Shown here piece by piece: positions 1 through 5,775 of a stretch of DNA of 17,822 bases (positions are counted from its first letter, which is position 1; each line of letters begins with the position of its first letter). This stretch comes from JBDRGC01 sp043818215 (GTDB lineage Bacteria; Chloroflexota; Anaerolineae; Anaerolineales; UBA11858): positions 1 through 17,822 of the forward strand of contig JBDRGC010000118.1 in NCBI GenBank assembly GCA_043818215.1. The letters run 5' to 3'. The notes below the pieces were generated by a model, which saw nothing but the letters and a program-made list of their open reading frames with translations, had not been told where the DNA came from and did not search any database. Position numbers and translations under genes: made by a program.

Positions 1-57
1 CCCCGGCCCCCAAAATTGAGGGAGCGTATTCCCCCAGAATTGGGGGGTAGGGGGGCC
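1..57 (+). repeat. GC-rich palindromic repeat, copy 1 (cut by window edge)
   Basis: C-run/AATT/G-run palindrome pairs (CCCCCAAAATTG..., then CCCCCAGAATTGGGGGG) stand directly before the GT2 tail at 58. Positions 1-57 match 1279-1338 with few differences. This copy has a TGA where the later copy reads open, and one C fewer in the second C-run. The start of the element may lie before the window. Confidence 0.75.
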
Positions 58-233
58 ATGAAGGTGCTCTATTTTCGCAAACGGCATGGGCAGGTGAGCG
101 CAGGGGCTTTAGAGTAATCCTGTTTTTGGTGGTGCTGCCCCGGTTGGTGGTGGGATTGTTTCCAAGGTATCGGTCGCTGGCGGGGAATTATTGGAGGTTG
201 GTGAGTATGTTGGTCGGGAGAGAGATGATATAA
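58..233 (+). pseudogene. 3' end of a family 2 glycosyltransferase, remnant 1 (frameshifted)
   Basis: The first codons give MKVLYFRKRHGQVSAG and then hit a stop. After a 1-nt deletion relative to the second copy (1339-1506), the other frame continues as VILFLVVLPRLVVGLFPRYR and then SLAGNYWRLV, ending at TAA 231-233. This basic/hydrophobic pattern is the usual C-terminal tail of inverting GT2 glycosyltransferases, which typically have an L-Y-F-R-K-H-G motif followed by a membrane-associating stretch. No catalytic domain is visible; it may lie upstream of the window or be lost. The assignment rests on recognition of the tail and on similarity to remnant 2, which is accompanied by a second GT2 motif. 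Confidence 0.6.
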
Positions 234-234
234 T
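229..234 (+). promoter_or_regulatory. Candidate -10 box for the DUF433/PIN-like pair
   Basis: A perfect TATAAT lies about 70 nt before the ATG at 306. No convincing -35 box is seen at 16-18 nt upstream. The box overlaps the end of the GT2 remnant, so the pair may use a promoter made from dead coding DNA. Confidence 0.3.
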
Positions 235-305
235 TAACCTGAAATAACAAGCTCAAATCATACTATCAGCATACGGTATTGATTTGGAAAGCGAGGATGC
301 TGAGA

Positions 306-560
306 ATGAAAAAGAAACTGGTAGGCCGCTACATTGTCACTGACCAAAATATTTGCCATGGTCAACCCACCTTTCGAGGAACCCGAATCTTCGTCTCTGA
401 TGTGCTCGAACAGGTAGCCAGCGGGATGGCCTGGGAAACCATTATCGAAGAATGGCACCAAGATCTTTCCAGAGAGGCCATCACTGAAGCAGTATCGTTG
501 GCGGGTCAAGCCTTCCTCAAACACATCAACGAGTTTACGCTGGAGCCGGTAGCTGCATGA
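306..560 (+). CDS. DUF433 family protein, probable antitoxin
   Basis: This 84-residue protein has the DUF433 pattern: VTDQNICHGQPTFRGTRIFV near residues 11-30, then V-L-E-Q-V-A-S-G-M, and a C-terminal helix with S-R-E-A-I-T-E-A. DUF433 is a small winged-helix-like DNA-binding domain, often the first gene of a pair with a PIN-like (DUF5615) protein and thought to act as antitoxin and autoregulator. ATG 306 is chosen because GAGG (293-296) sits 9 nt upstream; in-frame TTG 279 and ATG 297 are less well placed. The stop overlaps the next start (ATGA, 557-560), so the two are translationally coupled. Family assignment is confident; the antitoxin role is inferred from the partner. Confidence 0.85.
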   Translation: MKKKLVGRYIVTDQNICHGQPTFRGTRIFVSDVLEQVASGMAWETIIEEWHQDLSREAITEAVSLAGQAFLKHINEFTLEPVAA

Positions 561-946
561 ACGTCCTGGATGAAAACATCCTCGAAAACCAACGTCAAAT
601 CTTACAGAGTCAACGTATCCATGTTCGTCAAATAGGCGATGATGTTGGCAGAAAAGGGATGAAAGATGATAAAATTATCTCTTGGTTGCCAACACAACGC
701 AACCCAACATTCTTCACTCGTGACCTGGGCTTCCATGAGCGTAAGCTATGCCATGCCCGTTATTGTCTGGTGTGTTTAGCCGTTGGACGGTATGAAGTTG
801 CCACCTTTGTGCGTCGCCTGCTTCGACATCGTGAATTCAATACGCAGGCCAGACGAATGGGAACAGTGATCCGCGTTTCGAGAGCCGGCCTTAAAGTATG
901 GCGACTTCATATTGAAAAAGAAAATATTTTGTCCTGGAATAATTGA
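557..946 (+). CDS. DUF5615 PIN-like protein, probable toxin nuclease
   Basis: A 129-residue protein beginning MNVLDENI. The early LDEN acidic motif (D5), an acidic D37-D38 segment before I-I-S-W-L, and F-F-T-R-D-L-G-F (D56) match the PIN-like DUF5615/Mut7-C fold, in which these acids bind metal for RNA cleavage. The C-terminal half (K-L-C-H-A-R-Y-C-L-V-C-L-A-V, then F-V-R-R-L-L-R-H) is longer than minimal DUF5615 proteins and may define a subfamily. It overlaps the DUF433 gene by 4 nt. Together they form a type II toxin-antitoxin-like module. Toxicity is not demonstrated; some DUF433/DUF5615 pairs may do other jobs. Confidence 0.7.
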   Translation: MNVLDENILENQRQILQSQRIHVRQIGDDVGRKGMKDDKIISWLPTQRNPTFFTRDLGFHERKLCHARYCLVCLAVGRYEVATFVRRLLRHREFNTQARRMGTVIRVSRAGLKVWRLHIEKENILSWNN

Positions 947-955
947 TGAAGCAAG

Positions 956-1020
956 ATGGGGGCCGCCATGCTCCTGCGCCGCGCAGCCCTCGACCAGGTC
1001 GGCCTGCTGGATGATGAAGT
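956..1020 (+). pseudogene. Internal fragment of a family 2 glycosyltransferase, remnant 2a
   Basis: One frame reads MGAAMLLRRAALDQVGLLDD, the classic GT2 signature (G-A-x-M-L-x-R-R-x-x-L-x-x-V-G-x-x-D-E) found just before the acceptor-binding region of rhamnosyltransferase-like enzymes. Reading is broken immediately downstream by the MITE-like element at 1023. The matching C-terminal tail is found about 320 nt later at 1339-1506. What remains is about 22 residues, so this is debris and not a gene. Confidence 0.7.
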
Positions 1021-1022
1021 TC

Positions 1023-1233
1023 ATGAGTCCACTGAAAAAAGGCTATCTCACCGCAGAGTACGCAGCACCCTTCGGGTATGCTTCGCGAAGATCGCTGAGA
1101 TTTTTTAATAATTATTTTGAGATTTCTAAACTTTGCTCAAACTCTAGTACGAATTCTTAAACCTGGTTTTAAGTTTTTCTCTGCGTTCTTCGCGTTCTCC
1201 GCGGTAAAAGAGTTTTTTCAGTGCAGTCAGTTC
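1023..1233. mobile_element. MITE-like element, copy 1
   Basis: Inverted ends: left ATGAGTCCACTGAAAAAA (from 1023) against the reverse complement of the right end, which carries GCACTGAAAAAACTC. Further inside, CACCGCAGAG on the left mirrors the CTCTGCG...CCGCGGT of the right side. The whole unit recurs at 11040-11224. This copy has an extra segment of about 23 nt at roughly 1069-1091 (ACCCTTCGGGT and CTTCGCGAAG, both self-complementary), a nested smaller palindrome. There is no room for a transposase, so it would move in trans. It lies inside GT2 remnant 2. Confidence 0.75.
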
Positions 1234-1278
1234 ATATACTCTGAAGAAATTGTGACAGTTTAAGCTGCCCTGGGAACG

Positions 1279-1338
1279 CCCCCCGGCCCCCAAAATTGGG
1301 GGAGCGTATTCCCCCCAGAATTGGGGGGTAGGGGGGCC
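1279..1338 (+). repeat. GC-rich palindromic repeat, copy 2
   Basis: Two adjacent palindromes, CCCCCAAAATTGGGGG and CCCCCCAGAATTGGGGGG, stand directly before the GT2 tail. Unlike copy 1, the frame of the downstream tail stays open back through the whole repeat to TAA 1261-1263, so the repeat could have been translated as part of the glycosyltransferase. A reverse-orientation relative is at 8897-8944. Confidence 0.75.
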
Positions 1339-1506
1339 ATGAAGGTACTCTATTTCCGCAAGCGGCATGGACGGGTGAGTGCCGGGGTGTATAAAGTGAT
1401 CTTGTTGTTGGCAACAATACCCCGGTTGGTGTTGGGGCTGTTTCCCCGTTGGCGGTCGCTGGCAGGGAATTATTGGAGGTTAGTTTGGGAACTCAAAAGA
1501 ATGTAA
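1339..1506 (+). pseudogene. C-terminal tail of a family 2 glycosyltransferase, remnant 2b
   Basis: An open stretch encodes MKVLYFRKRHGRVSAGVYKV, then a hydrophobic segment ending PRLVLGLFPRWRSLAG, then NYWRLVWELKRM and a stop. It is the intact version of remnant 1. The basic cluster followed by a hydrophobic stretch is typical of GT2 C-termini. The catalytic domain is missing apart from the fragment at 956-1020, from which this piece is separated by the MITE-like element and the palindromic repeat. It could be translated from the ATG at 1339, but no ribosome binding site is evident and a 55-residue tail is unlikely to be functional. Confidence 0.6.
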
Positions 1507-1671
1507 TCTGTTTATGGTAAACTTGCTCATAATGATTAGTTTTTCACTCCCATAAAATAGAGGCTCTCTGGGAATTGGCGGGGTGGGGTGTATCTGTGGA
1601 TCCCATGCGGCATCTTGAACTTGCAACTTGGATTCAGTCACTCCGCCAGATAGAAAACAGAAGGTAAGATA

Positions 1672-2127
1672 ATGGATACGAACTATGGTAGAGCACTAAC
1701 AGAAGTCACCCCCAACACTGTCGTTTCGATCTACAACAAGCGTTTCGACGGTTACGTACGTGTCCGCCCCGATGGGTATGTGGAATTGACATCACCGGCT
1801 GGGACAGTAATGACATGTTTCAAAGAACTGGAAAAGACAGACTGGTTACGAGAAAGCTATATTCGTATGTTGGTCGAGAGTGGTATACAGGGTAGCGAAC
1901 TGCAAGATGCGCTGGCTGCAATCGAGCGGGTAGATCTCCGGCTTCAGCAGAGCGACCGCGCCGAATCACGCGTCCACTTGTATGCGCGGTCACAGCGACA
2001 GTTTCGCGAGTGGTGTGTCAGACAAGGTATTGATAGTAGCGGGTTTACCGATGAGCAAGTAATGCAAATCGTCAATGAGGGGATAGAAACTGTAAGGAGC
2101 AAGGCGCGTGCTGCGATCGACGAATGA
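1672..2127 (+). CDS. Unrecognised protein, probable antitoxin partner of the PIN toxin
   Basis: A 151-residue protein with no family I can name. The N-terminal third is beta-rich with repeated V-R-V-R-P-D-G-Y-V-E-L-like strands (residues about 25-45). The rest is helical and charged (Q-Q-S-D-R-A-E-S-R, then Q-F-R-E-W-C-V-R-Q-G). AAGG at 1661-1664 lies 7 nt before ATG 1672. A possible -10 box (CATAAT, 1528-1533) is about 140 nt upstream. The next gene, a PIN toxin, starts 20 nt before this one ends, so the two are tightly coupled. By position it is the likely antitoxin, though larger than usual and without an obvious MetJ/AbrB/Phd DNA-binding motif. The role is inferred from context only. Confidence 0.65.
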   Translation: MDTNYGRALTEVTPNTVVSIYNKRFDGYVRVRPDGYVELTSPAGTVMTCFKELEKTDWLRESYIRMLVESGIQGSELQDALAAIERVDLRLQQSDRAESRVHLYARSQRQFREWCVRQGIDSSGFTDEQVMQIVNEGIETVRSKARAAIDE

Positions 2128-2518
2128 CACCAATGTATGGGTTTCCGGTATCAACTGGAAACACGGCAAGCCGCGCCAACTACTTGAACTCGCTCTTGCC
2201 AGAGCATTTACTCACGTCACTTCTCTTGAAATCCTATTCGAGATCACGCGTGTGCTGCGCGATTATTTTGGCTATTCTGATGAAGACGCCTACGAGTGGT
2301 ACAGAGAAATCGGGGAGTTATCCGAAGTGGTACGGCCCACGATGCGCCTCAACGTCGTCAAAACTGATTCCACTGATAACAGATTTGTGGAATGTGCGCT
2401 AGAAGGTCGAGCAAACTACATTGTAAGCGGAGATCACCATCTTCTTGATTTGGGAAGTTACCAGGACATACAGATCGTGAAGGTAAGCGACTTTCTGCAA
2501 AAGGTTATCGAGAGATGA
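2108..2518 (+). CDS. PIN-domain toxin, COG1569-like
   Basis: A 136-residue protein matching the putative toxin PIN family COG1569. It has N-D-T-N-V-W-V-S-G (D7), G-K-P-R-Q-L-L-E-L-A, S-L-E-I-L-F-E (E45), T-D-N-R-F-V-E-C-A (D90, E95), and Y-I-V-S-G-D-H-H-L-L-D-L (D109). These acids form the metal site of PIN ribonucleases. The GTG start at 2108 has AAGGAG (2094-2099) 8 nt upstream, inside the preceding gene, which it overlaps by 20 nt. An oddity is that the first beta strand, normally hydrophobic (VVID), reads R-S-T-N-D here, perhaps because of the overlap or decay. The length is normal for the family. Toxin activity is a family expectation. Confidence 0.8.
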   Translation: MLRSTNDTNVWVSGINWKHGKPRQLLELALARAFTHVTSLEILFEITRVLRDYFGYSDEDAYEWYREIGELSEVVRPTMRLNVVKTDSTDNRFVECALEGRANYIVSGDHHLLDLGSYQDIQIVKVSDFLQKVIER

Positions 2519-2520
2519 GA

Positions 2521-2666
2521 GATACTTATCTGGTGGTTAGTCCATTGGTGTGGCTGGTGCGGTCGCCGCGGCGGGAGGGGCACCTGGCGCCGGCTATTGG
2601 GGGTTGGTGAGAGCAATAATCTGGGAGGTTGGTGTCAGCGTTGATGAGTTTATGGACATGAGGTAG
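2521..2666 (+). pseudogene. Possible 3' end of a GT2 glycosyltransferase, remnant 3
   Basis: One frame gives S-P-L-V-W-L-V-R-S-P-R-R-E-G-H-L-A-P. After a 1-nt shift it continues YWGLVRAIIWEVG and ends at TAG 2664-2666. At nucleotide level CTATTGGGGGTTGGTGAG resembles TTATTGGAGGTTGGTGAG of remnant 1 (187-204). It is therefore probably a third, frameshifted GT2 tail. Similarity is short, so confidence is moderate to low. Confidence 0.4.
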
Positions 2667-2691
2667 AAAAGAGATGGGGAATTGGGGTGCT

Positions 2692-2731
2692 AGGGAGCAA
2701 AGGAGCCAGGGGGCAAGGGAGGATGGGGGGT
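2692..2731 (+). repeat. Degenerate 8-nt tandem tract (AGGGAGCA-like)
   Basis: Consecutive octamers AGGGAGCA, AAGGAGCC, AGGGGGCA and AGGGAGGA, followed by a G-run. It sits in the gap of about 140 nt before the GT4 gene, where no clear promoter is seen. Confidence 0.6.
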
Positions 2732-2805
2732 TGTTGCGGGAACTGCCTGAAATGTTAGCGGGGATAAAAAATATATTCTGTTTGTGATACCAATTCGTCA
2801 AATTC

Positions 2806-4050
2806 GTGGCAAAAAAAATTAGTATCCCCCAATCCTTGAAAATCCTATTCCTGACCCAAGTCTTACCCTACCCCTTGGACGCCGGGCCGAAAATCAGGGC
2901 CTATTACGTGCTGCGGCATCTGGCCCAAAAACACGCGGTAACCCTGGTTTCCTTCGTGCGGTCTAGCGACACCCCACAAGCGATTGCCCATCTGAAGCAG
3001 TTCTGCGAAAGAGTCATTACCGTGCCAATGCCCCGCTCTCTCTGGCGGGATGGATTGGCCTTGCTCCGCAGCTTACTGACCGGTACACCCTTCCTGATCA
3101 CTCGCGATTGGGTACCTAAAATGGCATTTGCAATAAAAAACGCCATTCGCCATTCGCCATTCGCCATTGTTCACGCCGATCAACTCTGGATGGCGCCATA
3201 CGCCATGGGTGGTCAGCCGTCAGCCGTCAGCGGTCAGCAAGCGAAGCTTGTCCTTGATCAGCACAACGCCGTGCATCTGATCCCTAAGCGCATGGCGGCA
3301 GATACTCACAATCCACTCAAGAAGCTCATCTTGAACCGCGAAACACGACTGATGGCCCGTTATGAATCCCGCATCTGCCAGCAATTCGACCACGTTGTCT
3401 GGGTAACAGACGAGGATCGGAAGGTAGTCACTCATCATCCGTCATTCGCCACTCGCCACTCGCCACTCGCCACTCGCCACTCGATCATCCCCATCTGTTA
3501 TTCCCCCGAAGAAGTTGTCCCCATAAAACCCCTCACCACCCAACCCAACCTGCTCTTTCTGGGCGGGATGCACTGGCCCCCGAATGCCGAGGGAATACGC
3601 TGGTTTGTGGAGGAAATCTGGCCTCGAGTGCGGGCACAAAGGCCAGAAGCGCGATTGCTGGTCGTTGGAAAATCACCGCCCTCTGAAATTGCTGGCGTCG
3701 AGGGGGTGTCTGCACCCGGATATGTGGACGATGTTGTCCCATTTTGGTGGGACAGCCGGTTTTTTATCGTGCCCTTACGGGCCGGGGGCGGGATGCGGGT
3801 CAAAATCATCGATGCCTGGGCAAGGGGGTTGCCGGTTGTCTCCACTACGATTGGCGCCGAAGGGATTGCTTACCGGGATGGACAAGATATTCTGATCGCT
3901 GATGCCCCGGCCGCGTTTGCGGATGCAATTATCCGTGTTTTGAAGAATGATACTTTAGCCCAAAAATTGGCAAAAGCCGGTCGTCGGACCGTAATGGAAA
4001 AATACAATTGGAAATCAATCTATCAGGCCTGGGATGAAATCTATCCATAG
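2806..4050 (+). CDS. GT4-family glycosyltransferase
   Basis: A 414-residue GT-B fold retaining glycosyltransferase, probably adding a sugar to a lipid-linked polysaccharide at the inner face of the membrane. N-terminal domain: K-I-L-F-L-T-Q-V-L-P-Y-P-L-D-A-G-P-K-I-R near residue 12. C-terminal domain: L-L-F-L-G-G-M-H-W-P-P-N near 247, then R-A-G-G-G-M-R-V-K-I-I-D-A-W-A-R-G-L-P-V-V-S-T, where Asp replaces the usual Glu of the E-x7-E motif. Start: GTG 2806, the only plausible initiator before the first strand, with no good ribosome binding site. Three 7-nt tandem tracts lie inside the gene (3141-3168, 3212-3239, 3444-3485) and encode H-S-P-F-A, Q-P-S-A-V-S and A-T-R-H-S-P-L repeats in linker positions. 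It overlaps the next gene by 17 nt. Confidence 0.88.
   Translation: MAKKISIPQSLKILFLTQVLPYPLDAGPKIRAYYVLRHLAQKHAVTLVSFVRSSDTPQAIAHLKQFCERVITVPMPRSLWRDGLALLRSLLTGTPFLITRDWVPKMAFAIKNAIRHSPFAIVHADQLWMAPYAMGGQPSAVSGQQAKLVLDQHNAVHLIPKRMAADTHNPLKKLILNRETRLMARYESRICQQFDHVVWVTDEDRKVVTHHPSFATRHSPLATRHSIIPICYSPEEVVPIKPLTTQPNLLFLGGMHWPPNAEGIRWFVEEIWPRVRAQRPEARLLVVGKSPPSEIAGVEGVSAPGYVDDVVPFWWDSRFFIVPLRAGGGMRVKIIDAWARGLPVVSTTIGAEGIAYRDGQDILIADAPAAFADAIIRVLKNDTLAQKLAKAGRRTVMEKYNWKSIYQAWDEIYP
3141..3168 (+). repeat. 7-nt tandem tract (CGCCATT x4) inside the GT4 gene
   Basis: Four perfect CGCCATT units in frame, coding around residues 112-120. The unit is a rotation of ATTCGCC, the starting unit of the tract at 3444. 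Confidence 0.9.
3212..3239 (+). repeat. 7-nt tandem tract (GTCAGCC-like x4) inside the GT4 gene
   Basis: Units GTCAGCC, GTCAGCC, GTCAGCG, GTCAGCA. They encode the Q-P-S-A-V-S-G-Q stretch near residues 137-144, between the first domain strands. Confidence 0.88.
3444..3485 (+). repeat. 7-nt tandem tract (ACTCGCC-like x5-6) inside the GT4 gene
   Basis: ATTCGCC followed by four ACTCGCC and a partial ACTCGAT. Three units equal seven codons, giving the peptide A-T-R-H-S-P-L twice. It falls in the linker before the C-terminal domain (about residues 213-227). Confidence 0.9.
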
Positions 4051-5689
4051 GAAATATTGGCTGCCCATCATCCTGGTACTATCCGTTTTATTGCGGATTG
4101 GTGCAGCCCTTTACCTGGGCGATACCGTCGAAATCCTGCCCGGAACCTATGACCAGGTCTCATATCACAACCTGGCTTTGCGGGTGATCGACGGTCATGG
4201 TTTCAGCTTCGACCAGGAGTGGTGGCCCATCACCCCCGCCGGAGAGCCGACCGCTCACTGGTCGTACCTGTATACCTTTTACCTGGTAGCGGTGTATGCC
4301 CTCTTCGGGCCTCATCCATTGGCAGCGCGGCTAATTCAAGCCCTAATTGTCGGCAGTCTCCATCCCTGGCTGGCTTATTTGATTGGGAAACGAATAATGC
4401 CCTCCTCTCTTCGCGAAGCATCCCCGCAGGGGGCAGGGAGAGGGGAGAAAGTGGGGCTTGCCGCCGCTTTCTTGACCGCTATCTATATCTACTTCATCTA
4501 CTATGCTGGTACGTTGATGACCGAACCCTTCTACATCACCGCCATTTTGGGAACGCTCTACCTGACAATGCGGTTGGCAGAAGTAGGACAAGATGACATC
4601 TTGTCTTACAAGCTGGTGATAGGGTTGGGCTTGACACTTGGTGTAACTGTACTCTTACGCCAGCTATTTATGCTCTTTGTGCCGTTCTTGTTTTTGTGGA
4701 TGTGGTGGGTTTGGTGTCGTACCAAAAATCTAAACGCACATGTCATTTCCCAAAGGGGACGATGTGCGAACCCTGGTAAGGGTGAAGCAATCTTATTCTG
4801 GGATAGATTGAGATTGCTTCGTCTCCCTAACGGGTCTCCTACTAAGAAACCATACACCATGTCATTGCGAAGCAGCTTTACCGCTGAAGCAATCTCCTGC
4901 GCAAAGGGTGAGACGGCTTCGCGAGAAAACGCTCGCACATGGAGTCCCCTTCAGGGGAGTGACATTCGGGAAGTAAAAAGAAATTCATTCTGGCATTCTC
5001 TACGTTTACCATTATTTTCTACCGCGATTCCAATTGTCATTCTCTTCATCATGATCCTGCCCTTCACCCTCTACAACTACGCCCGTTTCGACCGCTTCGT
5101 GCTGCTCAACACCAATGCCGGGTACGCCTTCTTCTGGGGAAACCACCCGGTCTACGGCACCCACTTCCATGGTATTTTGCCTCCCGAACTGGGCACCTAC
5201 CAGGATTTGATCCCCGCAGAACTCCGCCACCTGGATGAAGCCGCCCTGGATCAAGCTTTGCTGAAACGCGGTCTGGGTTTCGTGATGGATGACCCCGGAC
5301 GCTATCTCCTGCTTTCCATCAGCCGGGTTCGGGAATACATCAAATTCTGGCCTTCACCCGAATCCAGCACCATCAGCAATATCTCACGCATCTTCAGCTT
5401 TGGCATCCTATGGCCTTTCATGCTCTACGGCCTGTTTCTCTCCCTACGTAAACCGCCACCCCTAACCCCTAACCTCCTAACTCCTAACTCTAACCTCCTA
5501 ACTTCTCCAAAACCCCTGCTGATCCTATTCGTCACAGTTTACACCGCCATCCACCTCCTCTCCTGGACCCTGATCCGCTACCGTCTCCCCGTTGACGCTG
5601 TGCTGTTGATCTTCGCCGGGTTGGCCATCGACGATCTTAGTGTGCGCCTCCAAAATCACCGCCGCCACCCCTTACCATCTACCTCCTAA
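4034..5689 (+). CDS. ArnT/GT39-like integral membrane glycosyltransferase with in-frame repeat insertions
   Basis: A 551-residue polytopic membrane protein resembling PMT_2/ArnT-type enzymes, which transfer a sugar from a polyprenyl-phosphate donor on the outer face. TM1 is W-L-P-I-I-L-V-L-S-V-L-L-R-I-G-A-A. The first outer loop has G-T-Y-D-Q-V-S-Y-H-N-L-A (acid near residue 40, as in the family active site). Many more helices follow, e.g. A-A-A-F-L-T-A-I-Y-I-Y-F-I-Y-Y-A. ATG 4034 overlaps the upstream GT4 by 17 nt. Three segments look foreign to the family and coincide with DNA repeats: residues about 123-140 (S-S-L-R-E-A-S-P-Q-G-A-G-R-G-E-K), 237-310 (a 224-bp palindromic element), and 474-492 (P-L-T-P-N-L-L-T-P-N). 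The stop codon itself lies in a CTAACCCC tract. Family-level assignment is good; whether the enzyme still works is unknown. Confidence 0.82.
   Translation: MKSIHRKYWLPIILVLSVLLRIGAALYLGDTVEILPGTYDQVSYHNLALRVIDGHGFSFDQEWWPITPAGEPTAHWSYLYTFYLVAVYALFGPHPLAARLIQALIVGSLHPWLAYLIGKRIMPSSLREASPQGAGRGEKVGLAAAFLTAIYIYFIYYAGTLMTEPFYITAILGTLYLTMRLAEVGQDDILSYKLVIGLGLTLGVTVLLRQLFMLFVPFLFLWMWWVWCRTKNLNAHVISQRGRCANPGKGEAILFWDRLRLLRLPNGSPTKKPYTMSLRSSFTAEAISCAKGETASRENARTWSPLQGSDIREVKRNSFWHSLRLPLFSTAIPIVILFIMILPFTLYNYARFDRFVLLNTNAGYAFFWGNHPVYGTHFHGILPPELGTYQDLIPAELRHLDEAALDQALLKRGLGFVMDDPGRYLLLSISRVREYIKFWPSPESSTISNISRIFSFGILWPFMLYGLFLSLRKPPPLTPNLLTPNSNLLTSPKPLLILFVTVYTAIHLLSWTLIRYRLPVDAVLLIFAGLAIDDLSVRLQNHRRHPLPSTS
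4402..4450 (+). repeat. In-frame GC-rich insertion in the GT39-like gene
   Basis: A CCTCCTCTCTTCGCGAAGC...GGGGGCAGGGAGAGGGGAG segment has pyrimidine-rich and purine-rich arms that partly pair, with CTTCGCGAAG at its left side. It separates L-I-G-K-R-I from V-G-L-A-A-A-F-L, which would normally be almost adjacent between two helices. No second full copy is in the window, so its repeat nature rests on its palindromic form and its position. Confidence 0.5.
4741..4964. mobile_element. Palindromic TGTCAYT element inside the GT39-like coding sequence
   Basis: The left end is TGTCATTTCCCAAAGGGGAC followed by GATGTGCGA. The right end, reverse-complemented, is TGTCACTCCCCTGAAGGGGA followed by CTCCATGTGCGA. 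Internal palindromes include GAAGCAATCT/AGATTGCTTC. The left arm recurs at 9025-9053 between genes. Reading stays open through all 224 bp and adds about 74 residues (237-310) between two membrane helices. Confidence 0.8.
5456..5508 (+). repeat. CTAACCCC/CTAACTCC tract inside the GT39-like gene
   Basis: Degenerate telomere-like 7-8-nt units (CTAACCC, CTAACCTC, CTAACTC) encode P-L-T-P-N-L-L-T-P-N-S-N-L-L-T in the loop before the last helices. The same unit type forms the intergenic tract at 5684-5770. Confidence 0.85.
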
Positions 5690-5770
5690 CCCCTAACCCC
5701 TAACTTCCTAACCCCCTAACCCCCTAACTCCCTAACTCCCTAACTCCCTAACTCCTAACCTCTAACTCTA
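5684..5770 (+). repeat. CTAACCCC/CTAACTCC tandem tract between glycosyltransferase genes
   Basis: About ten units of CTAACCCC, CTAACTTC, CTAACTCC and similar fill the whole gap between the GT39-like and second GT4 genes. The tract supplies the upstream stop (TAA 5687-5689) and leaves no Shine-Dalgarno sequence for the downstream gene. Confidence 0.9.
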
Positions 5771-5775
5771 CCACC

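Noticed and set aside
1321..1506. Intact small gene of 61 codons starting from TTG 1321
   Set aside because: It begins inside the palindromic repeat, lacks a ribosome binding site, and is the tail of a glycosyltransferase also found frameshifted at 58-233.
5684..5770. Telomere or chromosome end
   Set aside because: The CTAACCCC-like tract is internal, flanked by genes of one locus, and its units are degenerate.
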